The notes: generated by a model not told the origin, from the sequence alone. Numbered from the stretch's first letter, positions 16,389 through 27,445 are shown. The stretch is DNA of 35,579 nt from Ligilactobacillus hayakitensis DSM 18933 = JCM 14209 (GCF_000615845.1 NZ_BAML01000016.1:1-35579); one strand, 5' to 3'. Translations and numbers: made by a program.

Positions 16389-16712
16389 TTACTTCGAAGT
16401 CCCACTGGTTACATCTGGATTGTTTGGATCGACAAAATGATATTCTACTTCATCGTTATTAAGGATTACTTTTAAATCATAATCATCTAATATCCATTCA
16501 TCTTCTTGCGTTACATAAAATTCAATCCCTTCAACCTGACAATACTTTTCCGCCTTATCTTCATTATCGATAACAATTCCTAAAAAGTAACTAGGAAATA
16601 CGGTCGGGATGCCCCCGTATATTTTGGTGAAAATTTTTACTCGATCACCATTTTTTAAATGCATTTGTTGGCTTAACTTTTGGGCTGCTTTAGTTGTAAC
16701 TTTTAACTCCAT
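16389..16712 (-). CDS. HesB/IscA-like (YneR-type) protein
   Basis: A 107-residue small protein of the iron-sulfur biosynthesis (Fe-S_biosyn) fold as found in lactobacilli: MELKVTTKAAQKL start, a GDRVKIFTKIYGGIPT core and a C-terminal EYHFVDPNNPDVTS tail. The three cysteines of true A-type Fe-S carriers are missing (the only Cys is in KYCQ near residue 58), so it probably does not carry a cluster the canonical way. ATG at 16712 preceded by TAGGTAGGA. Located between asnB and murE on the same strand; may be co-transcribed with murE. Function unknown. Confidence 0.72.
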   Translation of the reverse strand: MELKVTTKAAQKLSQQMHLKNGDRVKIFTKIYGGIPTVFPSYFLGIVIDNEDKAEKYCQVEGIEFYVTQEDEWILDDYDLKVILNNDEVEYHFVDPNNPDVTSGTSK

Positions 16713-16782
16713 TTTTCCTACCTATCCTGATTTATATTTTATTTCAATTATACATTACCCCTGGTATTTGCGCATATTTACT

Positions 16783-16813
16783 AAAAAAGGCTGGAAAATT
16801 AATTCCAGCCTTT
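16783..16813 (-). terminator. Terminator of asnB
   Basis: AAAGGCTGGAA and TTCCAGCCTTT around a 6-base loop; minus-strand reading ends in T6. Confidence 0.9.
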
Positions 16814-16821
16814 AACGGTAA

Positions 16822-18726
16822 TTATTCACCTTGGTGAGCTTTTACTTCGTTGTATTGAATTTGATCACGAATATCATTTTCACAATCTTCTGGGAAGTAT
16901 ATTTGATACCATAAAATAAATGTGTAGATTGTAAAAATCTTTTGCATACTTGATTTTCCGTTTAAGTGTTCTTGGAAAATTTCTAATAATGCATCTGTAT
17001 CAAAGAATTTCTTCGCAACATCTGATGTAAATGCATCTTCAATCATTTTCTTAAATTTAGGTTCTTTCATCCATTGAGCAACAGGTGATGGGAAACCTAA
17101 TTTTTCTTTTTGAGCAACCTTTTCTGGCAATTCTGCTTGAGCAGCTTTACGTAATGATACCTTAGTAGTTGTTCCTTGAATACGAGTCTTGATTGGCATT
17201 GTTGCAGCGAATTTAGCGACTTCACGGTCAACTAATGGTGTACGTACTTCAAGTGAGTTTGCCATACTCATACGGTCAGCTTTTTGTAAAATATCGAAAG
17301 GTAACCATGTATTAATGTCGAAGTATTGCATTTGTGTCATTTCATCTTTGTCTTTAACTTCATCAAAGATGTGCTTTGTATATGCTCCTGTATCAACGTT
17401 TAAGCTCTTGTTTTTCAAGATTTTTTCACGTTCATTGTAGTCATATACATAGTTAACACGATAATATCTTTCGCTTAATGGTTGAGCGCCACGCGTTAAG
17501 AAACGTTTACCGTGGAAACGAGGCATGTTCTTAACTGCTCCGGCCAAGCCTTTTCGAATAAATCCTGGAACGAATTTTTGGTAGCGTTCAAATGGACCTG
17601 CTTCTAAATATGTGTTATATCCACCAAAGAATTCATCAGCACCTTCACCAGATAAAGCAACTTTTACGTGTTCACGTGTTCCTTTTGAAAGGAAGTATAA
17701 TTGCATTGCTGAAGGGTTAGACATTGGTTCGTCCATGTAATACATAATTGTTGGTAAAATACCAAAGTAATCATCGGCATCAATCTTGATTGGAGTATTC
17801 TTTTGACCAATACCTTCCGCAAAGTCATGTGCCCAATCAATTTCACTGTATTTAGATCTGTCATAACCTAAAGTAAATGATTGAATATCGTCTTGTTTAA
17901 TCTTTGATGCTTCATTGAATACGTATGATGAGTCAACTCCACTAGATAAGAAGCTACCAACTTCAACATCCGCTACCATATGTGAACCAACTGATTCACG
18001 AACAATTTCACGAATTTTTTGGGCATCTTCTTCAACTGTTTGTGAGTTGTCAATTTCATCATAGTTAAACTTGTAGTATTGATGTACTTCAGTTTTACCA
18101 TTCTTATGAATTAAGTATTGTCCTGGCATAACCTTGTAGACATTCTTAAACATTGTTTCTTTAGATGGAATGAATTCAAAACTTAAGTGAATTGGTAATA
18201 ATTCTTCATTAAATTCTTTCACAAAATTTGGGTGATCTAAGAAACCTTTAATTTCAGAGGCCCAAAGGAAAGTTTTTCCATCATCATAGTAGTATAATGG
18301 CTTAATCCCAAAGTGATCACGTGCCATGAATACTTCGTTAGTTGCCTTATCATAGATGGCAAAAGCATACATCCCACGAGTTTTTTGTAATAATTCAGGA
18401 CCCCAAGCATCATAACCATGAATTAAAACTTCTGAATCAACATCTGTTTTAAATTCATATCCTAAATCTTGAAGTTCTTTTCTGATTTCTTGATAGTTGT
18501 AAATTTCACCGTTAAAAGTCAATACTTTTGTTTGATCTTGGTTGTACATTGGTTGTCTCCCATGAGCCAAGTCAATGATTGATAAACGACGGAATCCCAT
18601 CGAAACATTTTCATCACGGAAAAAGGCTTCATCATCTGGTCCACGGTGACGAATACGATTAGCCATGTTGACAATTACGTCATCTTGAACGTCTGTTTGG
18701 TTAACATAACCGACAAATCCACACAT
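16822..18726 (-). CDS. asnB: Asparagine synthase (glutamine-hydrolysing), AsnB/AsnH type
   Basis: A 634-residue two-domain enzyme. The N-terminal class II glutaminase has catalytic Cys2 (MCGFVGYVN), RHRGPDDE and FNGEIYNY. The C-terminal synthetase has the ATP pyrophosphatase loop SGVDS at 262-266 and SGEGADEFFGGY. Known activity is Gln-dependent amidation of aspartate. In Lactococcus a related AsnH amidates D-Asp in the peptidoglycan cross-bridge to D-Asn. Closeness to D-Asp ligase and racemase makes that role plausible here, but free L-Asn synthesis cannot be excluded. ATG at 18726 with AAGGGG. Strong promoter at 18855-18884 and a structured leader of about 120 bases. Confidence 0.92.
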   Translation of the reverse strand: MCGFVGYVNQTDVQDDVIVNMANRIRHRGPDDEAFFRDENVSMGFRRLSIIDLAHGRQPMYNQDQTKVLTFNGEIYNYQEIRKELQDLGYEFKTDVDSEVLIHGYDAWGPELLQKTRGMYAFAIYDKATNEVFMARDHFGIKPLYYYDDGKTFLWASEIKGFLDHPNFVKEFNEELLPIHLSFEFIPSKETMFKNVYKVMPGQYLIHKNGKTEVHQYYKFNYDEIDNSQTVEEDAQKIREIVRESVGSHMVADVEVGSFLSSGVDSSYVFNEASKIKQDDIQSFTLGYDRSKYSEIDWAHDFAEGIGQKNTPIKIDADDYFGILPTIMYYMDEPMSNPSAMQLYFLSKGTREHVKVALSGEGADEFFGGYNTYLEAGPFERYQKFVPGFIRKGLAGAVKNMPRFHGKRFLTRGAQPLSERYYRVNYVYDYNEREKILKNKSLNVDTGAYTKHIFDEVKDKDEMTQMQYFDINTWLPFDILQKADRMSMANSLEVRTPLVDREVAKFAATMPIKTRIQGTTTKVSLRKAAQAELPEKVAQKEKLGFPSPVAQWMKEPKFKKMIEDAFTSDVAKKFFDTDALLEIFQEHLNGKSSMQKIFTIYTFILWYQIYFPEDCENDIRDQIQYNEVKAHQGE

Positions 18727-18850
18727 AATTAATCCCCTTATCTATTCATTAAATTTCTCCAAAATTTGGAGGTATCATTTGTATATGATAACATATTAGT
18801 GCTGTAAAATTTGACCTTTAAAAAAACTTAATCAATTTGTACAGTAACAC
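18727..18850 (-). promoter_or_regulatory. Structured 5' leader of asnB
   Basis: On the minus strand TTAGTG plus CTGTA near the transcription start can pair with TACAG plus CACTAA about 45 bases later. Then come TATCAT/ATGATA and the perfect 7+1+7 palindrome CTCCAAATTTTGGAG (18759-18773 approx.) before the ribosome site. No T-box consensus is visible. Function unknown. Confidence 0.35.
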
Positions 18851-18854
18851 TAAG

Positions 18855-18884
18855 ATTATAGCACTTTAAACCTTATCGACTCAA
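18855..18884 (-). promoter_or_regulatory. Promoter of asnB
   Basis: TTGAGT, 18-base spacer, TATAAT with an upstream TG (extended -10, TGCTATAAT). Confidence 0.7.
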
Positions 18885-18888
18885 GTTT

Positions 18889-18920
18889 AAAAAGCCTCAC
18901 TGAAACAGTGAAGCTTTTTT
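18889..18920 (-). terminator. Terminator of the M23 peptidase gene
   Basis: AAAGC(C)TCACTG and CAGTGAAGCTTT around a 3-base loop with T/A tails, directly past the stop. Confidence 0.85.
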
Positions 18921-19610
18921 CTAACTTTTATTTTGTGCGTCTCCTACAGTTACTGTTGTAGTCCCGTCTTTAATAGTATCCGGACGGTTCGTATCTGTCC
19001 CATACATATTTGTTAGTTGATTCACCCATTCACTTGAATGACTATCACAACCAAATAATTGTGCTGGGTCTAAATAATCTGTTGTAGCCGCTTCTTTTGA
19101 GTCTTTAGGTAGTGGTGGTAAGGGGTAGTCATTATTCACGTATTCACCTGCATTTTTGTACATTCCAATATGCAAATGAGGCGCAAAACTGTCATAATCA
19201 GGAGATTCGCCGGTTCCCCCAACAGTCCCAACTTCTTGTCCGACTTTGACTTCAGTATCTTTACTTACTTTAATTTCCGATAAATGCTGATAATATGTCG
19301 CTGTATCTGAAGCTTCATCATACACAATTACAATATTTCCATGTCCTGAAATAAAGCCAGCATAGACTACTTTTCCCGCTCCAATGGTTAATACTGGTGT
19401 ACCTTTTGCTTGCGGCAAATCCCATCCCTGATGATATTGAATATCATCAAGACTGCGCCATCCCATCCCGGAGGAAACTTGAATATCTTCAACACTAACA
19501 TTAGGAAAAGGTGAATTAGCCACTTCGTTTGCCTTTATGTTTTCTTGAAAAAGTCCTAACGTCCCTAACAGTGTTATTCCTATAATCCAAAGTTTATTTT
19601 TTATTTTCAA
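18921..19610 (-). CDS. Secreted M23 family metallopeptidase (LytM/peptidoglycan endopeptidase-like)
   Basis: A 229-residue protein with an N-terminal signal or anchor (about residues 7-27) and a central M23 domain. The zinc ligands are all visible: His60-x3-Asp64 (YHQGWDLP), His109 (YYQHLSE) and His145-x-His147 (PHLHIGM). It is therefore probably active, cleaving peptide bonds in peptidoglycan outside the cell. A low-complexity C-terminus (TIKDGTTTVTVGD) follows. The start is TTG at 19610 with AAGGGGA upstream. Alone between terminators; close to the cross-bridge genes but not co-transcribed with them. Confidence 0.87.
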   Translation of the reverse strand: MKIKNKLWIIGITLLGTLGLFQENIKANEVANSPFPNVSVEDIQVSSGMGWRSLDDIQYHQGWDLPQAKGTPVLTIGAGKVVYAGFISGHGNIVIVYDEASDTATYYQHLSEIKVSKDTEVKVGQEVGTVGGTGESPDYDSFAPHLHIGMYKNAGEYVNNDYPLPPLPKDSKEAATTDYLDPAQLFGCDSHSSEWVNQLTNMYGTDTNRPDTIKDGTTTVTVGDAQNKS

Positions 19611-19758
19611 CCTTATTTCCCCTTATCGTATTCTTTATAATCTTTAATCCATTAATAAGTTTACTATAAGAAAATATTCAAAAGGTCTTTTTAAATAAAA
19701 CGTTAAATAAATGAAACACTACTCTACATTCTTTTTCTTTAATGTTACAAAATAATAA

Positions 19759-19796
19759 AAAAAGGTTGAAGAAATAAAAATTTCCTCAACCTTTTA
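19759..19796 (-). terminator. Terminator of the rpsF-ssb-rpsR operon
   Basis: AAAGGTTGA(A)GAAA pairs with TTTC(C)TCAACCTTT; flanked by A and T runs. Confidence 0.88.
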
Positions 19797-19804
19797 AAAA
19801 CTGA

Positions 19805-20041
19805 TTAGTCTTCAGCAACGAATGGTAATAATCCCATAATACGTGCGCGCTTGATAGCAACAGTTAATTTACGTTGGTTCTTTGCGCTTGTACCTGTTAC
19901 ACGACGTGGTAAAATCTTACCGCGTTCTGAAATGAAACGACGTAATAAATCAGTATCCTTGTAATCGATGTATTCAATGTGGTTAGCTGCGATAAAGTCA
20001 ACCTTACGGCGACGGCGGCCACCTCGACGTTGTTGTGCCAT
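19805..20041 (-). CDS. rpsR: 30S ribosomal protein S18
   Basis: A 78-residue basic protein matching S18 throughout: [20 protein letters not shown], then [39 protein letters not shown] and ARIMGLLPF. It binds the small-subunit platform together with S6. It is the last gene of rpsF-ssb-rpsR, starting 19 bases after ssb with a GGGAGGG ribosome site. Confidence 0.98.
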   Translation of the reverse strand: MAQQRRGGRRRRKVDFIAANHIEYIDYKDTDLLRRFISERGKILPRRVTGTSAKNQRKLTVAIKRARIMGLLPFVAED

Positions 20042-20060
20042 GGTATTCCCTCCCTATTAA

Positions 20061-20618
20061 TTAGAATGGTAGGTCATCATCTGAAATATCAATATCAGCG
20101 CCACCATTATTACTGAATGGATCAACTGTAGCATCTGCTTGATTATTAGCAGGAGTACTTTGAGTATCCCCACCAAAAGCATTACCATTATTAAATCCAG
20201 CTTGTGAACTTGAACCAAATGGATTGCTATCGAATGATGATTGACCTGAAGGAGCAATATTACCTTGTCCGTGTTGTTCACGGTAGCGATCTGATTCAGC
20301 ACGAGATTCTAACAATGAGAAGTTATCAGCAACAACTTCTGTTACATAAACTCGTTGTCCTTGTTGATTTTCATATGAACGTGTTTGTAAACGACCATCG
20401 ATACCAACCATTGAACCTTTATGAGTAAAGTTAGCAAAATTCTCTGCTGGTTTACGCCACATCACACAGTTAATAAAGTCAGCTTCACGTTCTCCTTGTT
20501 GGTTAGTGAACTGACGATTTACTGCAACTGTAAACGAAACAACTGCTGCACCGCTTTGTGTATAACGTAATTCAGGATCTCTTGTTAAACGTCCTACTAA
20601 GACAGTTCTATTAATCAA
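20061..20618 (-). CDS. ssb: Single-stranded DNA-binding protein
   Basis: A 185-residue protein with an N-terminal OB fold ([41 protein letters not shown]-like region as [13 protein letters not shown]). It has a Gln/Asn/Gly-rich flexible linker and the acidic tip ISDDDLPF that recruits replication and repair partners. It coats single-stranded DNA at the fork. Lies between rpsF and rpsR as in nearly all Firmicutes. ATG at 20618 with AAAGGAGG. Confidence 0.97.
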   Translation of the reverse strand: MINRTVLVGRLTRDPELRYTQSGAAVVSFTVAVNRQFTNQQGEREADFINCVMWRKPAENFANFTHKGSMVGIDGRLQTRSYENQQGQRVYVTEVVADNFSLLESRAESDRYREQHGQGNIAPSGQSSFDSNPFGSSSQAGFNNGNAFGGDTQSTPANNQADATVDPFSNNGGADIDISDDDLPF

Positions 20619-20653
20619 AGTAACGTCCTCCTTTTAAAAGTTTTAGTTAAATA

Positions 20654-20944
20654 TTAGTCTTCGCGTTTTACGATCATGTGGCGTAAGATACCTTCATTGA
20701 TCTTTGCAAGACGGTCAAATTCGTTGATTGCATCTGCATTTTCAGCCTTGATGTTAACGATGTGGTATACACCTTCGCTAAAACCACCAATTTCGTATGC
20801 AAAACGACGCTTAGACCAGTCTTTTGAGTCTACGATTTGTGCACCATCGTTAGTTAAAACGTTGTCAAAACGTTCAACTAAAGCTGTTTTAGCAGCTTCA
20901 TCAAGTGATGGGTTGATGATGTAAGTAATTTCGTAATTTGTCAT
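20654..20944 (-). CDS. rpsF: 30S ribosomal protein S6
   Basis: A 96-residue protein matching S6: [40 protein letters not shown], ending [17 protein letters not shown]. Partner of S18 on the small subunit. First gene of the operon, with AAGGAGGTG before the ATG and a promoter at 21045-21073. Confidence 0.98.
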   Translation of the reverse strand: MTNYEITYIINPSLDEAAKTALVERFDNVLTNDGAQIVDSKDWSKRRFAYEIGGFSEGVYHIVNIKAENADAINEFDRLAKINEGILRHMIVKRED

Positions 20945-20973
20945 GCTGTTTGCACCTCCTTATGGACTTAATG

Positions 20974-21001
20974 GTTCTCTGTTCTCTATAAAACAGAGAA
21001 C
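20974..21001 (-). promoter_or_regulatory. Hairpin in the rpsF leader
   Basis: GTTCTCTGTT and AACAGAGAAC form a perfect 10-bp stem with an 8-base loop, ending 30 bases before rpsF. It may be an autoregulatory element, but the CCG-containing motif of the known S6:S18 leader is not obvious. Confidence 0.45.
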
Positions 21002-21044
21002 AAGGATTTTTTTCTGTGGTACTTATTTGTACTCACAACTTGAA

Positions 21045-21073
21045 ATTATATCATTAAAATAATATTTGTGCAA
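21045..21073 (-). promoter_or_regulatory. Promoter of the rpsF-ssb-rpsR operon
   Basis: On the minus strand TTGCAC, 17-base spacer, consensus TATAAT. Confidence 0.75.
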
Positions 21074-21130
21074 GAATATTCCTGAATTACCTTACATAAA
21101 ATAATATACGCAAAAAAATAAATTAACATA

Positions 21131-21168
21131 AAAAAAATAACGAGAAATCTTAAATTTTCCCGTTACTT
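21131..21168 (-). terminator. Terminator after gyrA
   Basis: TAACG and CGTTA with an inner AAAT/ATTT pairing; minus-strand reading ends in T8. Confidence 0.75.
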
Positions 21169-21176
21169 TATATTCT

Positions 21177-23733
21177 TTATTCTTGATCTGCTTGAGCTGC
21201 ATCTAATAAACGAGTAACATCTTTTGGCTTATTAGCATCGGTTACTTGATTTGATACTGCTTGTGCTTCCGAATTTTCCTCTGTTTGTGTTTCTTCTTTT
21301 TCAACTTTAGTCATTGTTGAAACAATTGAGTCATCATCTAGATTAATTAAGCGTACCCCTAAAGTTGCGCGACCAGTTTGAGAAACTTTATCAGCTCCAA
21401 AACGAATCATTACCCCTTTATTGGTAATCACCATAATATCTTCGTTACCAGTTACGGTTGTCATTCCTGCAAGTGGTCCATTTTTTTCTGTGATGTTTGA
21501 TGTTTTAATACCTTTACCACCACGACCCTTAATTGGATATTCACTTGCTAGAGTCTTTTTACCGTAACCTTTTTCTGAAATAACAAAGACTTGATCATCT
21601 GCTTCGAGAATTGCTGAGCCGACAACGTAATCATTTTCACGTAAGCGAACCCCACGGACCCCAGCAGCTGAACGTCCCATTGAACGGATGTCAGTTTCTG
21701 CAAATGAAACTGCGTAACCTTGATGCGTTGCAATAATAATATTCTTTGTATTATCAGTTGCTAAAACATTAATTAACTCATCATCCTCATGTAAAGTTAC
21801 AGCTTTCAAACCATTTTTACGGATATTGCCGAATTCAGAAACTGCAGTGCGTTTTACAACCCCTTGGCGTGTAATAAAGAAGAGATACATTTCTTTATCT
21901 TGCGCTTCTTGAACCTTAGCTGCTGGCACATTAATAACTGTTTGAATCTTTTCATCACCAGAAATATCCAAAAGGTTTATCATTGGAATTCCTTTAGCTG
22001 TGCGGCCATATTCAGGAATTTCATAACCTTTCATGCGATATACTTTTCCTGTATTTGTAAAGAAAAGTAATTCATCATGAGTTGAAGTAGTTAATAAGTG
22101 TTCGATGAAGTCATCATCATGAACTCCCATCCCTTGAACTCCACGACCACCACGATTTTGGGCCTTGAAATCACTTGTTGGAAGTCGCTTAATATAGCCG
22201 TTATGAGTCAATGTAACCACAACATTTTCTTCTTCGATTAAGTCTTCATCTTCAATACTTAACACTTCACCAACCATTAATTCTGTGCGACGTTCATCAC
22301 CAAAACGTTCTTGAATTTCAAGTAATTCTTCGTAAATAATTTGGTCAATACGTTCTGGACGTGCCAAAATATCTTCAAAATCAGCAATGGCTGCCATGGT
22401 CTTGTTATATTCGTTTTCAACTTTATCTCGTTCTAGTCCTGTCAAACGAACCAAACGCATATCCAAAATTGCTTGGGCTTGCTTATCTGAAAGTTTATAT
22501 TCGTTAATTAAACGATCCTTAGCAATATCAGGACTTTGTGAACTACGAATAATATTAATAATTGCATCAATGTGATCAAGCGCAATTCTTAAACCTTCTA
22601 AGATGTGCGCACGCGCTTTGGCTTTTTTAAGGTCAAATTCTGTACGACGACGAATAACTTCTTCTTGGTGTTTTAAGTAGTGTTGTAAAATTTGCTTTAA
22701 GCTCAACACTTTTGGTGTCCCATCAACAATTGCTAGCATGTTAAAGCCAAATGATGTTTGCATTAAAGTTAATTTATACAAATTGTTTAAGACAACAGAA
22801 GCACTCATATCGCGTCGGATATCAATTGTGATACGCATCCCTTCGCGATCAGATTCATCCTTGATATCAGTAATTCCTTCAATCTTCTTTTCACGGGCTA
22901 ATTCAGCAATACGTTCAATTAAACGAGCTTTATTAACCATGTAAGGAAGCTCATGAACAACGATTTGTTGACGTCCATTTGGTAGTTCATCAATATCAAC
23001 TTTAGCTCGTAAAGTAACTGTTCCTTTACCAGTTTCATAAGCTTTTCTAATTCCAGATTTACCCATAACAATCCCACCAGTTGGGAAGTCAGGTCCTGGA
23101 ATTGCTTCCATCAAATCAGCGGTTGTTGCATCCGGATTTTTCATCAAAACATGCAACCCTGAAATAACTTCACCTAAATTATGTGGGGGAATATTAGTTG
23201 TCATCCCAACAGCAATCCCTGTCGCACCATTAACAAGTAAGTTAGGGAATCGGGCTGGTAAAACTGCCGGTTCTCTTTCAGTTCCATCATAGTTATCTTG
23301 AAAATCAATTGTATCTTTATTGATATCACGTAGCATTTCTAACGTGATTTTTGACATTCTAGCTTCGGTATAACGCATCGCAGCTGCACTATCACCATCG
23401 ACAGAACCGAAGTTCCCGTGTCCATCAACCAACATATAACGATAACTAAAATCTTGTGCCATTCGCACCATTGATTCATAAATTGCCGCATCCCCGTGAG
23501 TGGAATTTCCCCATTACTTCCCCAACGATACGTGCTGATTTTTTGTAAGGCTTATCTGGAGTAACACCTAATTCGTTCATTCCGTATAAAATACGACGGT
23601 GAACGGGTTTAAGTCCATCACGTACATCTGGTAAAGCACGCGCAACAATAACACTCATTGCATAATCTAAGAAAGATGTTCGCATCACTTTAGATAAATC
23701 AACATCTTTAATTCGACTTGGTAAATCTACCAC
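21177..23733 (-). pseudogene. gyrA: DNA gyrase subunit A, interrupted by a 2-base deletion
   Basis: GyrA cuts and rejoins DNA in the A2B2 gyrase. The 5' piece (GTG at 23733, AAGGAGG upstream) encodes [14 protein letters not shown], then [21 protein letters not shown] and GEVMGKF, and runs into a stop at 23476. The 3' piece (from 23471) continues [18 protein letters not shown], the catalytic-Tyr segment near [11 protein letters not shown]-like residues, and the C-terminal beta-pinwheel with repeated G-R-G-x-K/G boxes ([17 protein letters not shown]). Between them the reading CAC TCA C-GGG GAT lacks two bases relative to the invariant HPHGD motif, which precedes the quinolone region. Because gyrA is essential, a sequencing or assembly error is the likely cause. 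Total length (about 850 residues) is normal. Confidence 0.9.
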
Positions 23734-23757
23734 AATTAACCCCTCCTTCTTTTAAAA

Positions 23758-25743
<1,986 letters not shown>

Positions 25744-25760
25744 TTAAGTGATTTTTTGTT

Positions 25761-26882
25761 TTATTCATCTTCAACCGTTACTTTACCGGTATCGATGTGG
25801 AAAATTTTTGGTTCATTAATTAATTGACGCGCAACATCTGATAATCCTGGCGTCGTTAAAAATGTTTGTACTTTATCTTGAATCGTTTTCAAAAGATGTG
25901 TTTGGCGTGCACCGTCTAGTTCACTTAAAACATCATCTAGCAATAAAATTGGATATTCACCCGTGTGTTCTTTCATGACATCAATTTCAGCTAACTTCAC
26001 TGACAAAGCCGTCGTTCTTTGTTGACCTTGCGATCCATAAACCTGCACATTTTTATCATTCAACAGAAATCTCACATCATCTCGATGCGGACCTAATAGG
26101 GTTGTTCCCTGAAAGATTTCTTTATTTGTAATCTGTGAAAACTGTTGCATGAAAAGTTTTTTCATTTCATCAACTGATTTATTTTCAAAATTTTTCAATG
26201 AACTCACATATTCAAATGTTAAATGCTCTTTTCCTTGAGTGATTTGTGCATGTAAATTCTGTGCAAATTTTTCAAGTTGTTTCAAAAATTCTAACCGCCG
26301 AAAAATTATTTTCGCACCAAAATCGGCTAATTGTTCTGTCAAAACATCTAAATATACTCGATCTGAAATTTTTTTCATTTGTAAATCTTTTAAATATTTA
26401 TTACGCTGCCGTAAAATAACGCGGTAATTTGCTAAAGCGTGTAAATAAACCGGATCAATTTGGCCATATTCCATATCAATAAATCGCCGTCTAACTGCTG
26501 GCGCACCTTTAACCAAAGCCAAATCTTCCGGGGCAAAAAGGATTACATTTAATTGCCCAATATATTGTGACAATTTAGGTTGTTCAAGATAATTAACTTT
26601 AGCCTTCTTGCCTTTATTACTAAGATTTATTTCTAATTTCACTTGGCCGATTTGCTTTTGGACAATGCCTTTAATTAAGGCAATATTTTCTTGGAAATTT
26701 ATCATTTCCTTATCCGTTGTAGTTCGATGCGAACGGGCCATTGCTAAAAAATAAATTGATTCTAACAAATTCGTCTTCCCTTGGGCATTTTGCCCAATTA
26801 AAACATTAATTTGCGGTGAGAATTTTAAAGTTTCACTTTGATAGTTACGAAAATTTTTTAATTCTAATTCCGAAAGATACAT
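25761..26882 (-). CDS. recF: DNA replication and repair protein RecF
   Basis: A 373-residue SMC-like ATPase that loads recombination proteins at gaps. MYLSELELKNFRNYQ opens it, the Walker A is GQNAQGKTNLLESIY (about 29-43), the signature is GSQGQQRTTALS and the Walker B is PILLLDDVLSELD. Length and layout are standard. It starts 2 bases after the yaaA stop, so coupled translation is likely. Confidence 0.97.
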   Translation of the reverse strand: MYLSELELKNFRNYQSETLKFSPQINVLIGQNAQGKTNLLESIYFLAMARSHRTTTDKEMINFQENIALIKGIVQKQIGQVKLEINLSNKGKKAKVNYLEQPKLSQYIGQLNVILFAPEDLALVKGAPAVRRRFIDMEYGQIDPVYLHALANYRVILRQRNKYLKDLQMKKISDRVYLDVLTEQLADFGAKIIFRRLEFLKQLEKFAQNLHAQITQGKEHLTFEYVSSLKNFENKSVDEMKKLFMQQFSQITNKEIFQGTTLLGPHRDDVRFLLNDKNVQVYGSQGQQRTTALSVKLAEIDVMKEHTGEYPILLLDDVLSELDGARQTHLLKTIQDKVQTFLTTPGLSDVARQLINEPKIFHIDTGKVTVEDE

Positions 26883-26884
26883 CC

Positions 26885-27103
26885 CTAAGCTTCTTTCATG
26901 ACTACACGACCAACTTCAGGTAAATCGACTACATCTCCTGGATAAAGCTTTTTACCGCGACGTTCTTCTAATTCACCATTTACAAAAACTTCAAATTCTT
27001 GTAGATACCATTTTGCTTGGCCTCCGGAACTAATTAAATCTTCAATTTTTAGTAATTGTCCCAACGTGATGTATGGTGTTTTCAATTCCAATTCTTTTTC
27101 CAA
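26885..27103 (-). CDS. yaaA: S4-domain protein YaaA (RlbA-like)
   Basis: A 72-residue RNA-binding S4 domain protein always found between dnaN and recF in Firmicutes: ITLGQLLKIEDLISSGGQAKWYL, then EVFVNGELEERRGKKLYPGD. Implicated in ribosome or recF-related functions but not well defined. The start is TTG at 27103, with GTGAGG upstream. Its own promoter lies at 27137-27165. Confidence 0.93.
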   Translation of the reverse strand: MEKELELKTPYITLGQLLKIEDLISSGGQAKWYLQEFEVFVNGELEERRGKKLYPGDVVDLPEVGRVVMKEA

Positions 27104-27136
27104 AAAACGTTCCTCACTTTCTTAATTTACCTAATA

Positions 27137-27165
27137 ATTATACCTTTTTTAGTTGCTAAAAACAA
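27137..27165 (-). promoter_or_regulatory. Promoter of yaaA-recF-gyrB-gyrA
   Basis: On the minus strand TTGTTT, 17-base spacer, TATAAT. Confidence 0.65.
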
Positions 27166-27393
27166 TTTAATTAGCGTTTTTTGAGTGTTTTTAGCGTTTT
27201 TTTATTCGTTTAATGCAATTAGACTCTTAAACATAAAAAATCGTTTTAACCCGTATTTTTTGCTTTTTAGGCATACTTCCTCTGCAAGGAGGTACTCGAA
27301 AAAAACTTTAAATTGATTAATTTTTACCATTTTTTATTTGTGATTTTTTCACAATGCCCACCACTAAGCCAATATTACAACTTTTCATTTCAA

Positions 27394-27409
27394 TGTGATT
27401 ATATTCACA
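27394..27409. promoter_or_regulatory. Crp/Fnr-type palindrome TGTGA-N6-TCACA
   Basis: A perfect TGTGA-N6-TCACA inverted repeat. A second near-identical one, TGTGA-N5-TCACA, lies 55 bases away (27339-27353) and includes a good DnaA box TTTTTCACA. Either a Crp/Fnr-family or a DnaA binding site. Confidence 0.4.
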
Positions 27410-27445
27410 ATGTAAAAAATGACTTTTTATGAAATTTTTGCACTC

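Noticed and set aside
17650-17675. TTCACGTG inside asnB as a parS site
   Set aside because: More than three mismatches in the outer arms; ordinary coding sequence.
27290-27440. Possible 40-codon plus-strand frame after AAGGAGGT in the yaaA-dnaN gap
   Set aside because: It would start at TTG too far from the ribosome site and overlaps the palindromes; no recognisable product.
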